Assembly: GCA_003243255.1 (NCBI GenBank)
Contig: QFQM01000163.1
Span: 1 to 9,906 of the forward strand
Length of the DNA stretch: 9,906 nucleotides
Direction of reading: 5' to 3'
DNA from: Flavobacterium psychrophilum
GTDB lineage: Bacteria; Bacteroidota; Bacteroidia; Flavobacteriales; Flavobacteriaceae
How positions within the stretch are numbered: the stretch's first letter is position 1; the number at the start of each line of letters is the position of its first letter. This document shows positions 6,621-9,906 of this stretch, piece by piece. The notes under the pieces are model-generated. The model saw nothing but the letters and a program-made list of their open reading frames with translations. It made no database searches and was not told where the DNA came from. Position numbers and translations under genes: made by a program.

Positions 6621-6809
6621 TTATTTTTTGGGTTTGCGCTTCGGTTCGGGGTTGCTTTCGATTACACGCCTGATAAGGTTCAGGGCGGTTGCGGTATCAA
6701 AGGCATCGGCTGCGGTCATAGCCACGTGGTCGAGCCTTTCCATAATTGGCAGTACTTTTTTAAGTGTAGTAACTGCCTTGCGTTCTGTGGTTTGTGCTAA
6801 AATGCTCAT
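6621..6809 (-). CDS. Small conserved-context hypothetical protein (62 aa)
   Basis: A 62-residue, mostly helical protein: an N-terminal helix (AVTTLKKVLPIMERLDHVAM), then AADAFDTATALNLIRRVIES and a basic Pro/Lys tail (NPEPKRKPKK). No family recognised. It is kept as real because it fills the space between DUF932 and protein E on the same strand with only 5 bases to the E start, has no better competing frame, and has a normal residue composition. The basic tail suggests it may touch DNA or RNA. It starts 47 bases after the DUF932 stop. Confidence 0.65.
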   Translation of the reverse strand: MSILAQTTERKAVTTLKKVLPIMERLDHVAMTAADAFDTATALNLIRRVIESNPEPKRKPKK

Positions 6810-6856
6810 AACAGTAAAATTTTAAGCAGCCCCGCAAAGCAGGGCTGCGGTTAATA

Positions 6857-7900
6857 TCAGTTCAGTATCAGGGCGGCTGCCCCGCTTTTAGCGAAATCCC
6901 CGCAGAGGTCAAAGGCTTTCTGTCCCCGTGCCTGTGCTGTGCCGCCCAAGCAGATGGATTTTAGTTTGTCCTCGCCCGTCTTGAAGCTGCGCACGTTTTG
7001 GTAGTAGCCCGTTACGGCATTGTATGCGCCAAAAATTGTCCCTTTGGTGGTTTCCAATCCTTGTGTATCGTCTGCCATTGCGTACTCGAATGCCGCATCA
7101 CAGGCATTTTTATACATCGTTGAAAGTTCCTCGGTAGCCCCTTTTTTCAGTAGGTTGTAGGTTTCCTTGTTCGGGCAAAGGGCTACCTGTATCAGTTGTT
7201 TAACCTGAGCATCTGCAATACGAACGTTTGCCCACTCGTTAAAGATGCCCTCCAATTGCAGGGACAGCCTGTCGGCTACGCCCATAACCTTGTGTGCCTG
7301 CTCCAAACGTTCTTTAGCCCCTGCGGTGTGGCGTATGCGTACTACATTGGTAGCGGTTTTCAGGGCAGCGTTCAGGGTATTTTGGCACACTACACGCACG
7401 GGTGTAAAGGCTGCGGTTATTGAGCCGCTGCCATCGTGGGAGGTGGTCAGGAAAATATACTTTTCCGTTATATCGTCCCCATTACCCACACGGATATAAT
7501 CGGGCAGCTTGGCAGTTATGAAAATGCGTTCCCCGTTGCCAAGTGCGCCTGCGGTTTCGTATTGTATACCTACGCCACCGCCCACAATGGCATCAAAAAA
7601 GGCGAACGCATCACTATTCTGTACGATTTGGTAGTCTTTGCCTACTACACCAAAGACGGCTTTGGTATCGGTGCGCATGGTGGCGAACTGGTCGGGTACG
7701 GGATAGGTATCGAAAAGGCCTGTACCCCGCGCAAAAATTGGGGCTTTTGCCACTTCATAATTTAGCCCTGCAAATTCAATGGCTTCACGGGAGGTCGGGT
7801 AATCTTCCACTATCTGACCCAATCCGTGCCATGCGGGTTGCTTTACGCTCATAAAGGCGTGTTGCCCTGTTGCTTCGTTGAAATTTATATTATGTGCCAT
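6857..7900 (-). CDS. DUF932 phage/plasmid-like protein
   Basis: 347 residues. The N-terminus (MAHNINFNEATGQHAFMSVKQPAWHGLGQIV) is the classic start of this family: 'G..a.......WHglG', followed by TSREAIEFAGLNYEVAKAPIF. Later landmarks are KAVFGVVGKDYQIVQNSDAFAFFD (about 80-103), FLTTSHDGSGSITAAFTPVRVVCQNTLNAAL (about 148-178) and VTGYYQNVRSFKTGEDKL near the C-terminus. Full length for the family. Found widely on phages, plasmids and integrative elements; molecular role not established, though association with replication or anti-restriction functions has been proposed. The start follows the ssb stop by 25 bases with an A/T-rich leader and no Shine-Dalgarno site, usual for Bacteroidota. Confidence 0.9.
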   Translation of the reverse strand: MAHNINFNEATGQHAFMSVKQPAWHGLGQIVEDYPTSREAIEFAGLNYEVAKAPIFARGTGLFDTYPVPDQFATMRTDTKAVFGVVGKDYQIVQNSDAFAFFDAIVGGGVGIQYETAGALGNGERIFITAKLPDYIRVGNGDDITEKYIFLTTSHDGSGSITAAFTPVRVVCQNTLNAALKTATNVVRIRHTAGAKERLEQAHKVMGVADRLSLQLEGIFNEWANVRIADAQVKQLIQVALCPNKETYNLLKKGATEELSTMYKNACDAAFEYAMADDTQGLETTKGTIFGAYNAVTGYYQNVRSFKTGEDKLKSICLGGTAQARGQKAFDLCGDFAKSGAAALILN

Positions 7901-7925
7901 GATGTTAAAAATTTATGGTTATACA

Positions 7926-8390
7926 TTAAAATGGTAGGTCGTCTTCAATGGCTGCGCCATTGGGGATTACTTCGGCTTCGTACACGGTTGCGGCTGCTGC
8001 GTTGGCAGGAGTTGCCGTGTTATTTTCAGGTGTAGCCTGTTGCGAGGGTGCGGGTTGCTGTTGCGCCCCCTGTATTTCGGGTTTGTTGCCCCCGTGCAGG
8101 GTAATGTCTGTAGTGTTGAAGTTCAGCCCCGCTTTAGGCTGCCCGTCGTTGCCCATCCACGCACGGGCAGATACACGCCCTGCAAGCTCTACAAGGCTGC
8201 CTTTGGTCAGGTACTGCGCCACGCCCGTAGAGAACCAATAGGCACAGTCGAAAAATTCGGTTTGGGTCACTTTCGTCCCGTTTTTGTCTTTGTAGTCGTG
8301 GTTCACGGCTACTGAAAAACTCACTACACTTTTGTTGTTTGACAGGTTGCGCACTTCGGCATCCCTTGTCACTCTTCCGATAATTGTCAT
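7926..8390 (-). CDS. ssb: Single-stranded DNA-binding protein
   Basis: 154 residues from the ATG at 8390, chosen over an upstream in-frame ATG because it matches the family start (MTIIGRVTRDAEVR) and has AAGGA five bases before it. OB-fold core at 1-105: VVSFSVAVNHDYK, TEFFDCAYWFS, KGSLVELAGRVSARAW and LNFNTTDITLHG are standard SSB strands. Residues 106-140 are a Gln/Pro/Ala/Thr-rich flexible tail, and the protein ends in DDLPF, the acidic tip that recruits replication and repair proteins. The D...CAYWF variant is usual for the SSBs of Bacteroidetes mobile elements, so this is probably an element-encoded paralogue rather than the chromosomal copy. It is the first gene of the PRTRC operon and supports plasmid or ICE single-strand DNA handling. 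Confidence 0.93.
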   Translation of the reverse strand: MTIIGRVTRDAEVRNLSNNKSVVSFSVAVNHDYKDKNGTKVTQTEFFDCAYWFSTGVAQYLTKGSLVELAGRVSARAWMGNDGQPKAGLNFNTTDITLHGGNKPEIQGAQQQPAPSQQATPENNTATPANAAAATVYEAEVIPNGAAIEDDLPF

Positions 8391-8395
8391 AATCG

Positions 8396-8400
8396 TCCTT
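8396..8400 (-). promoter_or_regulatory. Ribosome-binding site of ssb
   Basis: On the minus strand AAGGA lies five bases before the ATG at 8390. It is one of the few good Shine-Dalgarno sites in the window and settles the ssb start against the longer in-frame reading from 8435. Confidence 0.6.
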
Positions 8401-8520
8401 ATTAAATGATACATTCGTTTTGTATCTCCCTCCAATCCTCCATTGTGTCAGTCCTGCCTCGCTTGCGCTCCGCATAACTTTTTCCAAAAGAAAACCGGAA
8501 AAAGAAAGCAGATAAACAGT

Positions 8521-8637
8521 GCGGGTAAAGCGGGAAAACAAAAGGAAACGGAATAAGTCCCAAGGGGTGAGTTTGTGAGTATGCGAGCAAAGCCATTATG
8601 CCGTAGTCTTTTGCTTTTACCACTGTGCTTTACCCGC
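8521..8637. repeat. 11-bp perfect inverted repeat with 95-base spacer
   Basis: GCGGGTAAAGC (8521-8531) and GCTTTACCCGC (8627-8637) are perfect inverted copies. They are G+C rich within a mixed-composition region upstream of the ssb operon. They could pair in a long leader RNA or be two copies of a protein-binding site in opposite orientation. Each copy is preceded by ACAGT or ACTGT, themselves complementary. Confidence 0.55.
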
Positions 8638-8665
8638 AATACATTAGCTGCCTTTTACCGGTTAT

Positions 8666-8696
8666 CTTGGGAAAAGTTTATATCTCTATAGTATTG
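8666..8696 (+). promoter_or_regulatory. Candidate promoter of the ABC-3C operon
   Basis: CTTG (8666-8669), a 19-base gap and TAGTATTG (8689-8696) match the Bacteroidetes -33 TTTG and -7 TAnnTTTG boxes with one mismatch each and the consensus spacing. Transcription would begin near 8702, giving a leader of about 90 bases before the ATG at 8792. Confidence 0.4.
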
Positions 8697-8703
8697 TATA
8701 TTG

Positions 8704-8722
8704 ACAAATCGAAACAAATCGA
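8704..8722 (+). repeat. Tandem ACAAATCGA repeat, possible operator
   Basis: ACAAATCGA occurs at 8704-8712 and again at 8714-8722, ten bases apart (one helical turn). The second copy runs into the palindrome AAATCGATTT (8716-8725). The pair sits at the predicted transcription start of the ABC-3C gene, where a bound repressor would block transcription. Function inferred from position and symmetry. Confidence 0.4.
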
Positions 8723-8791
8723 TTTACACTTAATTAAATATCAAAAAGATATCCGAAATTTTATACATTAGCATTAACCAATAACCTAACT

Positions 8792-9880
8792 ATGAATTAT
8801 CCCACCTCATTCAGAATAAATTATGGCCAAAATATACTTCCAATAAAGCGCTTGGAGATTTTTTCCGCTGATGAGTGGGAAATTTTTATTGAAGAATGGC
8901 TTGATACTAAGAAAACTCAGTATCATGAAATTGAACGCTTTGGTGGGGCTGGTGATAAAGGAAGAGACGTAGCTGCCTACAAAACAGATCCGAAAGCGAC
9001 AGGGTACGAATGGGATTGCTATCAATGCAAGCATTATGACCGACCACTGATGCCTTCACAGATGTGGATTGAGTTTGGTAAAATCTTGTATTTTACATTT
9101 ATTGGCGAATATCCGGTACCGCGTAAATACTACTTTGTTGCTCCTAAAGGATGTGGAACCAGTATGACGAAATTTTTACAGAATGCAGAGGAGCTTAAAA
9201 ATGCTATTAAAAACAGTTGGAAAGCCAGCATTGAAACTGAAATAGTATCAGGGATGACCATCGAACTTATTGGCCCGCTTCTGAATCATGTTGATAATTT
9301 TGACTTTACAATTTTCGACAGGATACAACCTAAAACAATTATATCGGAACATTCAAAACACCCCAATCATTTGCATTGGTTTGGAGGAGGGCTTCCCGAC
9401 AGGGAAATATTAGATGAGAGCACAATTCCAGCAACCATCACAGTTGGTGAGAGTATTTATGTAAACGAACTTCTATCAGCTTACAATTCCGATTATGCAA
9501 CTCCCTTTGCAACTATTAGTGATATCGTTCCAGTGGCGAAATATAATAATCATCTGAAAAGGGCAAGAATTAGTTTTCACCACGCTGAACAACTACGCAA
9601 TTTTTCACGTGATAATTTACCCGTTGGGGCTTATGAGCTTTTTCAGGAAGAGATTTATAATGGAGTAATCAACATCGTGGAAGATGATCATGCAAATGGA
9701 TTTGATAGGGTAAAAAAAGTTGAAACTCATTCTTCAACTATAGTCATTTCATCTAATGCAATTAAGGAAGTAACAAATGTAAATGATAAGAAAGGTGTCA
9801 TTCATCAGCTTTGTAATGATCAAAAAATTATTGAGAACAACATGCGTGTTCACTATGTGAACGATCACTCTTTTAAGTAA
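8792..9880 (+). CDS. ABC-three-component (ABC-3C) system effector with PD-(D/E)xK-like nuclease domain
   Basis: 362 residues. N-terminal nuclease-like domain (about 20-165): an acidic helix DEWEIFIEEWL (27-37), then FGGAGDKGRDVAAY (50-63) and WDCYQCKHYDRPL (74-86). D59 with Q78-x-K80 forms the D...QxK pattern of Mrr/restriction-type nucleases. The C-terminal region matches the ABC-3C effector tail: ARISFHHAEQLRNFSRDNLP (258-277), then YELFQEEIYNGVINIVEDDHANGFDRVKKV (281-310) and a closing KGVIHQLCND (334-343), equivalent to the 'KGICHQLAND' hallmark. In ABC-3C systems this protein works with a middle component and an ABC ATPase, thought to gate the toxic domain during phage or plasmid invasion. 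Those partners should follow beyond 9906; only 26 non-coding bases remain here. Codon and base use are clearly A+T rich relative to the PRTRC genes, suggesting separate acquisition. Confidence 0.83.
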   Translation: MNYPTSFRINYGQNILPIKRLEIFSADEWEIFIEEWLDTKKTQYHEIERFGGAGDKGRDVAAYKTDPKATGYEWDCYQCKHYDRPLMPSQMWIEFGKILYFTFIGEYPVPRKYYFVAPKGCGTSMTKFLQNAEELKNAIKNSWKASIETEIVSGMTIELIGPLLNHVDNFDFTIFDRIQPKTIISEHSKHPNHLHWFGGGLPDREILDESTIPATITVGESIYVNELLSAYNSDYATPFATISDIVPVAKYNNHLKRARISFHHAEQLRNFSRDNLPVGAYELFQEEIYNGVINIVEDDHANGFDRVKKVETHSSTIVISSNAIKEVTNVNDKKGVIHQLCNDQKIIENNMRVHYVNDHSFK

Positions 9881-9906
9881 AATAAGCATCAGAAACGGCA
9901 AAAACT

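Larger units (their letters stand above)
8391..8791. other. Divergent intergenic region between ssb and the ABC-3C gene
   Basis: About 400 bases without a convincing gene. It holds CTTTTTCC/GGAAAAAG (8478-8485 and 8497-8504, 11-base loop), a perfect 11-base inverted pair at 8521-8531 and 8627-8637, a candidate rightward promoter at 8666-8696, a tandem repeat at 8704-8722 and a small inverted repeat ATATC/GATAT at 8738-8752. A frame of 73 codons on the minus strand ends at 8402, 11 bases before ssb; its last part could be translated alone as a 13-residue leader peptide (ATG at 8443, MEDWREIQNECII). I see no clear TAnnTTTG promoter for the ssb operon here. Confidence 0.5.

Noticed and set aside
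5932..6673. Plus-strand frames of 174 and 221 codons opposite protein E
   Set aside because: They are rich in Phe, Cys and Ser, as expected from the antisense of Lys/Glu-rich coding sequence, and protein E is a recognised family member.
8402..8639. Minus-strand frames of 63-73 codons upstream of ssb
   Set aside because: Overlapping frames are open at once, with Phe/Pro/Arg-rich composition and no family resemblance. Only the last 13 codons are kept as a possible leader peptide.

Overview
The window looks like part of a mobile or accessory region of a Bacteroidota genome (Flavobacteriia or Sphingobacteriia are the best guess). The evidence is the Bacteroidetes-type variant of the PRTRC cassette, a perfect Bacteroidetes -7 promoter box (TAnnTTTG) ahead of one gene, and A/T-rich leaders with few strong Shine-Dalgarno sites. 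No tRNA, rRNA, CRISPR array, IS element or integrase was seen, so the type of element (ICE, plasmid or island) cannot be fixed from this window.

Layout: (1) 1-427, minus strand, the N-terminal part of an Mrr-like restriction endonuclease that runs off the left edge. (2) 530-2871, minus strand, a two-gene operon of an ABC/OLD-type ATPase followed by an HNH nuclease, the architecture of Septu (PtuA/PtuB) anti-phage systems. (3) 2885-3169, a non-coding stretch with a large imperfect stem, a strong bidirectional terminator-like hairpin and a third hairpin over the end of the upstream gene. (4) 3145-8390, minus strand, a tightly packed operon: ssb, a DUF932 gene, a 62-residue protein, PRTRC protein E, PRTRC protein C, a 388-residue protein of unclear family, PRTRC protein B and PRTRC ThiF. 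(5) 8391-8791, a gene-poor divergent region with inverted and direct repeats and a candidate promoter. (6) 8792-9880, plus strand, a nuclease-type effector of an ABC-three-component (ABC-3C) system, whose partner genes would lie beyond the right edge.

How the parts fit: the PRTRC operon encodes an E1-like adenylating protein (ThiF), a protein of a predicted E2-like family with one cysteine in the expected motif (protein B), and a small ubiquitin-like protein whose natural C-terminus is already glycine (protein C). These are linked to a single-stranded DNA-binding protein and a plasmid/phage DUF932 protein. ParB, protein A and protein D of the classic PRTRC set are not in the window. The cassette is flanked on both sides by predicted anti-phage genes (Mrr-like, Septu-like, ABC-3C). 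Sampled stretches of the flanking genes are more A+T rich than the cassette, which suggests defence cargo inserted around a plasmid- or ICE-type core.
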